From Bacillota bacterium (lineage in GTDB: Bacteria; Bacillota; Sulfobacillia; RBS10-35; JAJYVN01), in assembly GCA_021827805.1 (NCBI GenBank), contig JAKAUG010000088.1, positions 1 to 6,267 of the forward strand: DNA of 6,267 bases, written 5' to 3'. A program made the translations under genes and the position numbers. Shown here in pieces: positions 1-6,247 of the stretch (positions are counted from its first letter, which is position 1; the number at the start of each line of letters is the position of its first letter). The notes under the pieces are model-generated. The model did no database searches and was not told where the DNA came from. It saw only the letters and a program-made list of their open reading frames with translations.

Positions 1-47
1 TGCCGCGGCTGCATGTGATCTCGGAGCTCTCGGGGTTTCGTTCTTGC

Positions 48-110
48 GTGTGGGGGCCACGTCGTGTACCGGGACCTCGACGGCCGTGGCTCCGGGCCAT
101 CCCCCCGCAC
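48..110 (+). other. GC-rich foldable leader upstream of the small membrane-protein ORF
   Basis: Two nested inverted repeats are visible. The outer arms are GTGTGGGG (48-55) and CCCCGCAC (103-110), with one G-T wobble. Inside them, GCCAC-GTCG (56-64) pairs with CGAC (78-81) and GTGGC (86-90) around a 4-base bulge. The element ends seven bases before a perfect AGGAGG (117-122). This arrangement would suit a structured 5' leader that affects ribosome access, but such pairing is also common by chance at this GC content. No known riboswitch class is recognised. Confidence 0.25.
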
Positions 111-145
111 CAACCCAGGAGGTATGCCACGCCGCTTCGACGATC

Positions 146-361
146 ATGGCCTTTCGCGCCGCCGTTCCGCTGCTCGTGCTGATGCTGGCGCTCGGGCTCG
201 TGCCGCTGGTGACGCTGCGGATGCGGCGGCGCTGGCCGTGCGTCCTGTCGGCCATTGTGCAGGCGGTTCTTCAGTTCATCAGCTTCGGCGGGTTCCTCTT
301 CTGGGTGCCTGCTTGGCTTTTCTCCATCGCGTCGGCGGTGGCACCTCCGGGAGAGCCTTGA
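146..361 (+). CDS. Probable small two-helix membrane protein, unknown function
   Basis: This reads as a 71-residue protein of unrecognised family. Residues about 5-24 form a strongly hydrophobic Leu/Val/Ala helix. A basic turn (RMRRRW, 25-30) follows, then a second hydrophobic and aromatic stretch at about 32-64 (QFISFGGFLFWVPAWLF), and a short polar tail. The basic turn suggests the loop faces the cytoplasm. Most codons end in G or C and Leu is mostly CTG/CTC, like the confident genes here, which supports real coding. The start is the weak point. ATG 146 follows the hydrophobicity, but the perfect AGGAGG at 117-122 lies 23 bases upstream, too far for normal use. The frame stays open to a TTG at 44, which would add 34 low-complexity residues. 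It is convergent with the oxidoreductase, with 105 bases between the stops. A true function cannot be named. Confidence 0.5.
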   Translation: MAFRAAVPLLVLMLALGLVPLVTLRMRRRWPCVLSAIVQAVLQFISFGGFLFWVPAWLFSIASAVAPPGEP

Positions 362-401
362 GCGGGAATCGCAGCGACGCGCCTCCCGACGGAGCGGGCG
401 A

Positions 402-436
402 TGGATTCCTTGGACGCGTGGTCCCCAGGGAATCCA
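402..436. terminator. 12-bp stem-loop between convergent genes, candidate bidirectional terminator
   Basis: TGGATTCCTTGG (402-413) pairs with CCAGGGAATCCA (425-436) as a 12-bp stem with a single G-T wobble and an 11-base loop. It sits between the stop of the small membrane protein (361) and the stop of the oxidoreductase (467), where a shared terminator would be expected. Neither side has a T-tract, so it is not a classic intrinsic terminator. It could act as a U-less terminator, a 3'-end stabiliser, or neither. Confidence 0.4.
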
Positions 437-466
437 CCGCCCTGGCCCGCGCGGTGCCGGGGACCC

Positions 467-1513
467 TCAGGGGCGACCCGTGAACCCGCTGTGCCGGCGG
501 ATGTCGTCGAACATGGCGATCTGATCGCGCACGCTCTGGGGCGTCACAGCCACCGGCTGGCCCTCGCGGAGCGTGGCATACAGCCTGTCATAGTAGGCCG
601 ACGTGGTGTTGATCCCGGGAATGTCCTCGGAGGCCTGCTGCCAGGGCAGCTGTTCCGGCGCACCGTAGGAGCGGCCGGGCGCGGCGCCCTCGTCGACCAC
701 CAGGGTGGGTGCCGCGGCGGGGTCGTAGTACTTCCACTCCAGATGGCGCGTATTACCCATGAGCGAGCCGTACCGGCCGAGCACGAGCCACTCGGGCTGG
801 GGGTACACGCAGCCACTGGTGATCTCCACGTCCACCACAGTGCCGTTTTCGCCCCTCAGCACCACCTTCACGTGGTCCTCGGCGTCCCCGGCACCCGCCG
901 TGCGCTGCAGGTCGGCGAAGAGCTCCCTGTACGAGCCGCCGAGGAGCAGCAGGGCCTGGTCCAGGACGTGAGCGCCCCAGTTGTTCAGCAGACCACCGCC
1001 CAGCCGCCGCAGCGTCTGCCAGTCGTGGCGGCGCTGATAGCCATAGCGGCCCATGCGGATCAGGTGCACGGGCCCCAGCACGTTCTGGTCGAGGATCTGC
1101 TTGACGCGCAGGAAGTCCGGATCCCAGCGGCGGTTCTGGAACACGGTGAGCACCCTGCCGGCCGCCTCCGCGGCTTGGATCATCGCCTCGGCCTCCGCCA
1201 GGGAGGTGGCCATGGGCTTCTCCACCAGGACGTTGCGTCCGGCGTGCAGGGCCTGCACCGCCAACTGGGCGTGGGTGTGCGACGGCGTGCAGACAACCAC
1301 CAGCTCGAGCCGTTCGTCGGCCATCAGTTCGGCGGGGTCCGCATAGGCGGAGCAGCCCATGGTCTGCTCCGCCTCCGCCCGGCGCTCCGCCAGGGGATCC
1401 GCGACGGCGAGCAGCGCATACCTGGGATTGCGGGACAGGAACTGCGCGTGGTTGGACCACCCGCTTCGGCCGAGCCCAGCCACGCCGACACGCACGGGTT
1501 CTGCCACAAGCAT
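467..1513 (-). CDS. Gfo/Idh/MocA-family NAD(P)-dependent oxidoreductase, IolW/YvaA-like
   Basis: This is a cytoplasmic dehydrogenase expected to oxidise a hydroxyl of a sugar, sugar acid or inositol with NAD(P). It has 348 residues, the usual family length. An N-terminal Rossmann fold (about 6-122) shows the dinucleotide motif GLGRSG (13-18) and the family signature EKP (98-100), whose Lys99 is the expected catalytic lysine. The C-terminal domain carries NRRWDPDF (127-134) and GGGLLNNWGAHVLDQ (172-186), where His182 sits at the conserved GxHxxD-type position. NRRWDxDF resembles the scyllo-inositol dehydrogenase IolW/YvaA and the YdgJ/YhhX branch, but the substrate cannot be fixed from sequence. 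I chose ATG 1513 because the Rossmann strand begins seven codons later. GGAG lies only three bases upstream, so GTG 1507 (nine-base spacing) is an equally good start. The open frame continues 57 codons upstream to 1684, but that part is Pro/Arg-rich and not family-like. It appears to be a single-gene transcript, with no pathway partners in view. Confidence 0.93.
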   Translation of the reverse strand: MLVAEPVRVGVAGLGRSGWSNHAQFLSRNPRYALLAVADPLAERRAEAEQTMGCSAYADPAELMADERLELVVVCTPSHTHAQLAVQALHAGRNVLVEKPMATSLAEAEAMIQAAEAAGRVLTVFQNRRWDPDFLRVKQILDQNVLGPVHLIRMGRYGYQRRHDWQTLRRLGGGLLNNWGAHVLDQALLLLGGSYRELFADLQRTAGAGDAEDHVKVVLRGENGTVVDVEITSGCVYPQPEWLVLGRYGSLMGNTRHLEWKYYDPAAAPTLVVDEGAAPGRSYGAPEQLPWQQASEDIPGINTTSAYYDRLYATLREGQPVAVTPQSVRDQIAMFDDIRRHSGFTGRP

Positions 1514-1548
1514 CAACTCCGGCCGGGCGATTCGCCGCGGCGGGCGGC

Positions 1549-1570
1549 GCACCTGCCTGGCGGTAGGTGC
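1549..1570 (-). promoter_or_regulatory. 9-bp stem-loop in the oxidoreductase leader
   Basis: GCACCTGCC (1549-1557) and GGTAGGTGC (1562-1570) form a 9-bp stem with one G-T wobble and a 4-base loop (TGGC). The element ends 35 bases upstream of the oxidoreductase ATG. No T-tract follows on the minus strand, so it is not an intrinsic terminator of upstream transcription. It could be an operator for a dimeric regulator, a 5'-UTR hairpin, or chance. Confidence 0.35.
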
Positions 1571-1661
1571 CATCCGAGGCCGGCAGGGCCCGACCGGAAG
1601 GGGGGAACCGGGATGCGGGCGCGGCGGACCTACGGGAAGCTGGTGCGGCACGCGGATGACT

Positions 1662-1800
1662 TCACGCCGGGGCATCCAGGTCATCGTGCCGCGGCTGCCG
1701 CATCGACGGCTCGATCAGGGCAGCCCACGGTTCCCGCCGTTCGTCGTCGGCCCGCATGTACGGGGCCCTTCTCGTCTCCTTCCGCCGCGACTGGATCCGG
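1662..1800 (-). pseudogene. Possible decayed N-terminus of an IS5-type transposase
   Basis: On the minus strand, this frame reads RRAPYMRADD, then WAALIEPSMRQPRHDD, and stops at 1662-1664. This resembles the N-terminal helical region of IS5-group (DUF4096-type) transposases, which commonly reads PY..DLTDxxWALIEPLLP..PR. A few codons later another frame continues with PRREVIRV (about 1645-1668), reminiscent of the REVxNAI that follows in those proteins, so a frameshift could separate the two pieces. No DDE catalytic region and no terminal inverted repeats are present. The match is from memory over about 25 residues and could be chance. Alternatively, ATG 1757 could start a 31-residue peptide, with AAGGG eight bases upstream. 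Confidence 0.25.
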
Positions 1801-1879
1801 CTGCTCGGCGCTGCGGCGGAGCCTCGGCCCTGGTGCCGTTGGCGGGGATCTGAGCCGGCCGTCCCGGTGTCCCGAGCGG

Positions 1880-2767
1880 CTACCCGCCATCCCGCGGGGT
1901 CGTAGCGCCAACCCCGCCCGCCGATGGCGCGTCGCTCGCACCGACCCATCCGCAGTGGACCGAGGCGATGTCCGCCTCGATGTTCCGCCCGTCATCCACG
2001 GAGGCGAGCGCCTCGCACAACGTGGCCATCGCCCGCTCGACAACGCCCGGCGGGCTGCCCCCCCACGGCGGAGGGGCGACGCGCAGCGGGAGGTCGGCGC
2101 GGGCCGCGACACCTTGCTCCGGCGGGCGCCCGGCGGGACGCCAACAGCCGTCCGACGCGAGCTCCGTCCCGAGCCAGAACGTGCCCACCGCAACCGCGGG
2201 TTCGGCTGAGGCAAGCGCGGCGGGGGGCGCCGACCAATGCCTGGGGCGCAGGTACTTGCCGTGCAAGCGCCACAGAGTGCCGGCGTGCAGGAGCAGCAGT
2301 TCCAGCGGGTTGGCGCGCACCTCGCCGGCGAAGTGTCGGCTCGCGGCACGCACGTGGATGCACGGCCCGTCCGCGGCGGCCCGGCAGGTGCAGTCGGCCT
2401 GGAAAGAGTGCGGGACGAGTCCCGCGCCGCCCGTCGCCGCGACAACCTTGGCCTGAAGCGCGGCTCTCAGCGGGGCGCCGCGGGGGCCGTGCAGGTCGGT
2501 CACGCGCACGTCCAAGTCGTCGAGGGCGGCTTCCACGATGTCCTCGGGCAGAGGCGGCACGCGAATGCGGCACGCCGCTGCCGGCGGCGCCGAGGACAGG
2601 TCCCCGACGAGGCCAAACAGCGTACCCCGTTCGACCCGCCAGACCGAGAGGCGCAGGGCGCGCGTTTCCCGCGCCGATGCAGGTTCGGCCAGCGGCCCGG
2701 CCCAGGCCTCGAAGGCAGCCAGCCATGCGCCCGCCCAATCGCCCTGATCCGCGGCCCCATCCGGCAC
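1880..2767 (-). CDS. SWIM zinc-finger domain protein, partner of SNF2 ATPase
   Basis: This 295-residue cytoplasmic protein carries one SWIM zinc finger of the form CxC-x7-CxH (Cys126, Cys128, Cys136 and His138; ADCTCRAAADGPCIHVRA). SWIM domains chelate zinc and are thought to bind DNA or proteins. The surroundings fit the bacterial SWIM family: an N-terminal DWAGAWLAAFEAW (about 10-22), an ANPLELLLLHAG segment about 15 residues after the finger, and a later GTFWLG (196-201). The gene lies directly downstream of the SNF2 gene on the same strand, which implies a shared transcript and joint action. I chose GTG 2767 because AAGGGGG lies seven bases upstream and the conserved part starts soon after. 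GTG 2863 would add 32 residues, overlap the SNF2 gene by 28 bases and lacks a ribosome-binding site. The C-terminal 20 or so residues are Gly/Ala-rich and not conserved-looking. The exact biological role is unknown. Confidence 0.88.
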   Translation of the reverse strand: MPDGAADQGDWAGAWLAAFEAWAGPLAEPASARETRALRLSVWRVERGTLFGLVGDLSSAPPAAACRIRVPPLPEDIVEAALDDLDVRVTDLHGPRGAPLRAALQAKVVAATGGAGLVPHSFQADCTCRAAADGPCIHVRAASRHFAGEVRANPLELLLLHAGTLWRLHGKYLRPRHWSAPPAALASAEPAVAVGTFWLGTELASDGCWRPAGRPPEQGVAARADLPLRVAPPPWGGSPPGVVERAMATLCEALASVDDGRNIEADIASVHCGWVGASDAPSAGGVGATTPRDGG

Positions 2768-2774
2768 AAGGGCA

Positions 2775-2781
2775 CCCCCTT
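2775..2781 (-). promoter_or_regulatory. Ribosome-binding site deciding the SWIM gene start
   Basis: On the minus strand AAGGGGG stands seven bases before GTG 2767. It is the only purine-rich, Shine-Dalgarno-like match near a candidate start of the SWIM gene. It favours this start over GTG 2863, whose upstream sequence is GCGCGAGTTGCT. Confidence 0.5.
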
Positions 2782-2811
2782 CGACGGGCTCCGTCCGACC
2801 GCGACGCGCCC

Positions 2812-2825
2812 TCCACCGCGGTGGA
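2812..2825. repeat. Perfect 14-base palindrome in the SNF2-SWIM gap
   Basis: TCCACCGCGGTGGA is a perfect palindrome lying 10 bases after the SNF2 stop codon and 44 bases before the preferred SWIM start. Without a spacer it suits a dimeric DNA-binding protein better than a long RNA hairpin, although a 5-bp stem with a CGCG loop is possible in the mRNA and could affect expression between the two genes. Confidence 0.45.
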
Positions 2826-2835
2826 ACGCCCGCGT

Positions 2836-5800
2836 TCAACTCAGCGCGGCACGCCGGAGGCACAGCAACTCGCGCAGCGCTCCATCATCCAACTCGGTGA
2901 GCCACGCCTCGGCCGATGCGTCCAGGACGCTGGCGGCCAGGGCCCGCTTGTCCCGGATCAAGCGGTCGATGTGCTCCTCGAGCGTGCCGGGACAGAGCAG
3001 CGTGTGCACCAGCACCGTGCGCGTCTGCCCGATCCGGTGGGCGCGGTCCGTCGCCTGCCGTTCCACCGCGGGATTCCACCACCGGTCGTAGTGGCACACG
3101 ACGCGGGCCGCCGTGAGGTTGAGCCCCGCGCCTCCCGCCTTGAGCGAAAGCACGAACGCGGCTGGACCCGGCGTCTGCTGGAAGCGCTCGACGAGGTGGG
3201 CGCGGTCGGGGAACTGTTGCCCGCCGTCCAGCCGCAGGACCGGCACCCCCGGCAGGGTGAGCGCCAGGTGGTTGGCAAGCCGCCGGCCCCAGGAGGCAAA
3301 CTGCGTGAAGATCAGCATCTTGTCGCCCGCGGCGGTGACCTCGGCCAGCAGTTCCTCCAGGCGCTCAAGCTTGCCGGAGCGACCAGCCAGGGGCCCGTCG
3401 TCTCCGGTGAACAGGGCCGGATGGTCGCAGACCTGCTTGAGCCGGAGGAGTGTCGTGAGGACGGCGGCCCTGCGCGCCATGCCCTTGGCCGCCCCGATGC
3501 GGCGCAGCATCTCGCGTGTCACCGCCTCATACAGCGCCGCCTGTTCCCGTGTCAGGGAGCAGTGCTGCAGCGTTTCGACGCGCGGCGGGAGATCGGCGGC
3601 GACGCCGGGCTCGTCCTTCGTCCGCCGCAGCACCAAGGGCCCGACGAGGCGATGCAGCAATCGCGCGGCCGCGGCGTCCTGACCGGACTCGATGGGCTCG
3701 GCCAGCCTCCGCCGAAAGGTGGCCTGCGACCCCAGGTATCCGGGATGGACGAAGGCGAAGATCGACCACAGGTCGGACAGGGTATTCTCGATCGGGGTCC
3801 CGGTCAGCGCCAGCCGATAATGCGCGCGCAGGCCCCGCGCCGCCTGGGCTTGCTTCGTGGATGCGTTCTTGACGTTCTGCGCCTCATCCAGGACGACGCC
3901 GTCCCACCGGACCGCCGCCAGCGCCTCGGCGTCGCGCCAGAGCAGCGCGTAAGTCGTGACGACAACGTCCACACCGGTTACGACCGCCCGCGCCAGGGCC
4001 TCGCCGCGGCGGCGGGCGTCGCCGTGGTGGACCAGCACGCGCACTCCCGGCACGAAACGCGCCGCTTCCGCGGCCCAGTTGGCGACCACCGATGTTGGCG
4101 CCACGACCAGCGTGGGGCCGACCTCACCCGCCGACCGCCGCTGCGCGAGCAGCGCCAAGACCTGCACGGTCTTGCCGAGCCCCATGTCGTCGGCGAGGAT
4201 ACCGCCGACCCCGAGGCTCGCCCGAGCCTGCAGCCAGGCGAGGCCGCGACGCTGGTACGGGCGCAGGGTGCCCGCAAAGCCGGGTGGCTCGGGCATCTCC
4301 TGGGCCTGGGCGGAAAGCGCCCGCATCTGTGCCAGAACCTCTGCATCCGCATCAAGCTCGACCGGGGGCATGTTCCCCGGGACCTTGGCCCCCGGCTCCG
4401 TCTCCACCGCGCACTGGGCCTCCGCCTCGGTGCTGATCGCCAGGAGCAGCGCCGGCCCGGCGGGAAGCTCGCCGCGCGGCCCGTGGGCGCTCCAGCGCGA
4501 CTGCAAGGCCTTCGCGGTGTCCGGGGGGAGCACGGCCCAGCCCCCGGCCAGCCGCACCAGGGGGACGCGGCGCTCCACGAGCCGGTCAAACTCCTCGGGC
4601 GACAGGGTGACATCACCGACCGCCACCTGCCACTCGAACCGCACCAGGCCGCCAGCGCTGAGAAGGCCATGGCCGGCCAAGGGCTTGGCGATCCGGAGTC
4701 GGGCGCGCGGACGGGGGGCAGTCCACCACGCCGGAACGAGCACGCGGACCCCGGCGACCTCCAGGGTTGGTCTGGCCGCCATCAGTAGGCTCCAGGCTGA
4801 TTCCAGGTCCAGCGGGACCTCACCCGGCACCAGAGCGGCCCTGGCATCCAGCATCGACGCGAGGGCGGGCACCTCGTTCGCGGCCACGGCGAGACCGCGG
4901 CGCACCTCCTCCAGCAGGCGCTCCCGCAGTTCGGACCCCACCCGACCCGGCCCGGGAGACAGCGCCCGCAGCTCGGCCAGTGAGAACAGGGCACCCGGCT
5001 CCGCGCGCGACTCCACCAACACGGTCAGGGGCCATGCCTCCGGTTGCTCGGGCCGTGGCTCGTCGAGGCGCAGCACCAACCGCGGCGGCCCGTGCAGACC
5101 GGCGGGATCCGCCAGCCACACCATGACCCCAGGTTCGCGCGCGAGCCGCGGGGGGAGTTCCGTCGGGTCTGGACCCAGCAGCGCCGAGAGCCAGCGCTCC
5201 GCCGGGCTGGCCCCACGATTCCTCCCGAGCAGGTGGCGCAGGTCCGGCTGGCGCGAGGCCGCCTGTCGCACGAGGACATCGGCGTATTGGCCGAGGAACG
5301 TGTCCACGTCGCCACGCGATACGTCCTCGGGATCGAGCGTGGCGGGCGGCAGGGCGGCGATGGCGGCCTGCAGCCCGGCGATGTGACGGCCGCCCGTGAC
5401 GAGGTTCCAGCAGGGGATGGCCCCCACCGAACTCGGCGCCACGAAGCCCCTGGCGACCAGTCCCCGGACGAGCGCCGCCACCCGCCACCACTGTGCCCAT
5501 TCGGGCGCAAGGACAAGGTTCGCTCCCCTCACCCGGAACGGCCGGAGCCAGGGGTCCGCGTCCTCGACAGGAAGGGTGGCACCGCGCACACGCCAGATCT
5601 TCGCGTCCCCGCACGCCGTGGGATCGCCGCCCGCCGCCGGAGAGCGCAACGGGATGCCCGACGCGGTGGGCATCCTCAGGGGGGTGTCCCCTGGGGCAAG
5701 CCGCCGCGTGGAGGGAGCCGGATCCGTGGGGTTGACCGGCACAAGAGATGCTTCGTGAAGTCGGCCGATCAGCGCGCTTCCACCCACGCAGCGCGGGTGA

Positions 5801-6081
5801 TCTTCGAGCGAGGACCCATCCAGCGCGTCCGTGACAAGCTTCTTCAACACCTGGCCGCGTGGGTCCGCCGCGCTCAGCTTCCCGCTGAACAGACTCAGTG
5901 CGCCTGCCTCTCGCGGCCAGGCCGTGAGGACGGCGGGCACTCGCGGGGCACGTGGGTCGAGCGGCGCGCCGACGGCTTCCGCCCAGAGGATGAAGCGACG
6001 GGCGGAGAAACGGATGTGCAGCACGGCGGGTCCAGCGTCGACGGCCTGGGACGGTGACATCGGAGCACCGTTGGCGTTCAT
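2836..6081 (-). CDS. SNF2/HepA-family DNA-dependent ATPase (superfamily 2 helicase-like)
   Basis: A 1081-residue SNF2-family ATPase that would use ATP to translocate on double-stranded DNA and remodel protein-DNA complexes. The N-terminal half (about 18-560) matches the extended region of bacterial SNF2 proteins. It opens with VLHIRFSARRFILWAEA and includes the SNF2-associated (DUF3670-type) region around 440-560, with RLVERRVPLVRLAGGW. The ATPase core begins at LRPYQRRGLAWL (606-617). Motif I is DDMGLGKT (631-638), motif Ia lies near VVAPTSVVANW (659-669), motif II is DEAQ (732-735) and motif III is LTGTPIEN (759-766). The second lobe has RLKQVCDHP (880-888), KMLIFTQF (921-928), SLKAGGAGLNLT (979-990), HYDRWWNP (997-1004) and DRAHRIGQ (1012-1019, with arginines 1013 and 1016). 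All catalytic motifs look intact. LDGGQQFPDR (951-960) departs from the usual GGTxxxxR pattern. A Pro/Ala/Gly-rich stretch (about 114-155) looks like a linker. ATG 6081 lacks a clear ribosome-binding site, and ATG 6060 (seven residues shorter) is possible. Confidence 0.97.
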   Translation of the reverse strand: MNANGAPMSPSQAVDAGPAVLHIRFSARRFILWAEAVGAPLDPRAPRVPAVLTAWPREAGALSLFSGKLSAADPRGQVLKKLVTDALDGSSLEDHPRCVGGSALIGRLHEASLVPVNPTDPAPSTRRLAPGDTPLRMPTASGIPLRSPAAGGDPTACGDAKIWRVRGATLPVEDADPWLRPFRVRGANLVLAPEWAQWWRVAALVRGLVARGFVAPSSVGAIPCWNLVTGGRHIAGLQAAIAALPPATLDPEDVSRGDVDTFLGQYADVLVRQAASRQPDLRHLLGRNRGASPAERWLSALLGPDPTELPPRLAREPGVMVWLADPAGLHGPPRLVLRLDEPRPEQPEAWPLTVLVESRAEPGALFSLAELRALSPGPGRVGSELRERLLEEVRRGLAVAANEVPALASMLDARAALVPGEVPLDLESAWSLLMAARPTLEVAGVRVLVPAWWTAPRPRARLRIAKPLAGHGLLSAGGLVRFEWQVAVGDVTLSPEEFDRLVERRVPLVRLAGGWAVLPPDTAKALQSRWSAHGPRGELPAGPALLLAISTEAEAQCAVETEPGAKVPGNMPPVELDADAEVLAQMRALSAQAQEMPEPPGFAGTLRPYQRRGLAWLQARASLGVGGILADDMGLGKTVQVLALLAQRRSAGEVGPTLVVAPTSVVANWAAEAARFVPGVRVLVHHGDARRRGEALARAVVTGVDVVVTTYALLWRDAEALAAVRWDGVVLDEAQNVKNASTKQAQAARGLRAHYRLALTGTPIENTLSDLWSIFAFVHPGYLGSQATFRRRLAEPIESGQDAAAARLLHRLVGPLVLRRTKDEPGVAADLPPRVETLQHCSLTREQAALYEAVTREMLRRIGAAKGMARRAAVLTTLLRLKQVCDHPALFTGDDGPLAGRSGKLERLEELLAEVTAAGDKMLIFTQFASWGRRLANHLALTLPGVPVLRLDGGQQFPDRAHLVERFQQTPGPAAFVLSLKAGGAGLNLTAARVVCHYDRWWNPAVERQATDRAHRIGQTRTVLVHTLLCPGTLEEHIDRLIRDKRALAASVLDASAEAWLTELDDGALRELLCLRRAALS

Positions 6082-6130
6082 CTGAGAACTGCGTCTTGGA
6101 CGCGGGCTCGGCGGTTCCCTTCCCGCGGCC

Positions 6131-6147
6131 AGCGGGTCACACCAGGC
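6131..6147. repeat. Imperfect 17-base direct repeat, SNF2-proximal copy
   Basis: AGCGGGTCACACCAGGC matches the copy at 6231-6247 at 14 of 17 positions in the same orientation, exactly 100 bases away. It lies 50 bases upstream of the SNF2 start. It is a candidate operator half-pair; there are only two copies, so chance is possible. Confidence 0.35.
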
Positions 6148-6213
6148 TTCCGTTCTCCTCTTCGTAGTCTCTTGTTTCCTCGCGTCCTTTTGGGCGCTGG
6201 TTTCCGACTCAGA

Positions 6214-6234
6214 GGTTCCTGCTTCTCAGGAGCC
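6214..6234. repeat. 8-bp stem-loop upstream of SNF2
   Basis: GGTTCCTG (6214-6221) pairs with CAGGAGCC (6227-6234), with one G-T wobble and loop CTTCT. No T-tract follows on either strand. It overlaps the distal copy of the direct repeat by four bases, so the two could belong to one regulatory site or be the 3' end of an upstream transcript. Confidence 0.3.
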
Positions 6235-6247
6235 GGTTTCACCAGGC
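6231..6247. repeat. Imperfect 17-base direct repeat, distal copy
   Basis: AGCCGGTTTCACCAGGC is the second copy of the repeat seen at 6131-6147, with differences at three positions. The shared core is CACCAGGC plus the flanking AGC and GGT. Confidence 0.35.

Larger units (their letters stand above)
1514..1879. other. Non-coding gap between SWIM gene and oxidoreductase gene
   Basis: These 366 bases separate two co-oriented minus-strand genes. I see no convincing intact gene here, although several frames stay open because of the GC content. It contains the stem-loop at 1549-1570 and the possible transposase relic at 1662-1800, both listed separately. A promoter for the oxidoreductase is expected here, but no clear -35/-10 pair could be picked out. 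Confidence 0.6.

Noticed and set aside
124..483. Plus-strand frame from ATG 124 just after AGGAGG
   Set aside because: The start is only one base from the Shine-Dalgarno, the product is Arg/Ala/Gly low-complexity, and it runs into the oxidoreductase stop. The overlapping frame from 146 has a clear membrane-protein pattern instead.
1514..1684. 57-codon N-terminal extension of the oxidoreductase to ATG 1684
   Set aside because: The extension is Pro/Arg-rich, has no ribosome-binding site at its start, and precedes the beta strand with which this family normally begins.
1687..1698. TGCCGCGGCTGC identical to bases 1-12
   Set aside because: A 12-base match of pure G/C-rich triplets is unremarkable in this composition, and the flanks do not extend the match usefully.
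401..2209. Plus-strand open frame (602 codons) opposite the oxidoreductase
   Set aside because: It is a His/Val/Gly-rich mirror of a dehydrogenase gene, a common spurious call, and it runs on through the non-coding gap without any family signature.
1924..4788. Very long plus-strand open frame (954 codons) opposite the SNF2 and SWIM genes
   Set aside because: Its translation is Arg/Pro/Gly-rich with no recognisable domain, while the opposite strand encodes every SNF2 motif. It is the expected antisense by-product of high third-position GC.
3956..5386. Plus-strand open frame (476 codons) inside SNF2
   Set aside because: A Ser/Arg/Pro/Ala-rich translation with no motif, fully covered by the SNF2 coding sequence.
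2864..6081. Reading the SNF2 gene as part of a defence island such as DISARM
   Set aside because: No methyltransferase, phospholipase-D, DUF1998 or other DISARM-type partner is visible, and the N-terminal architecture fits the general HepA/SNF2 plus SWIM group.
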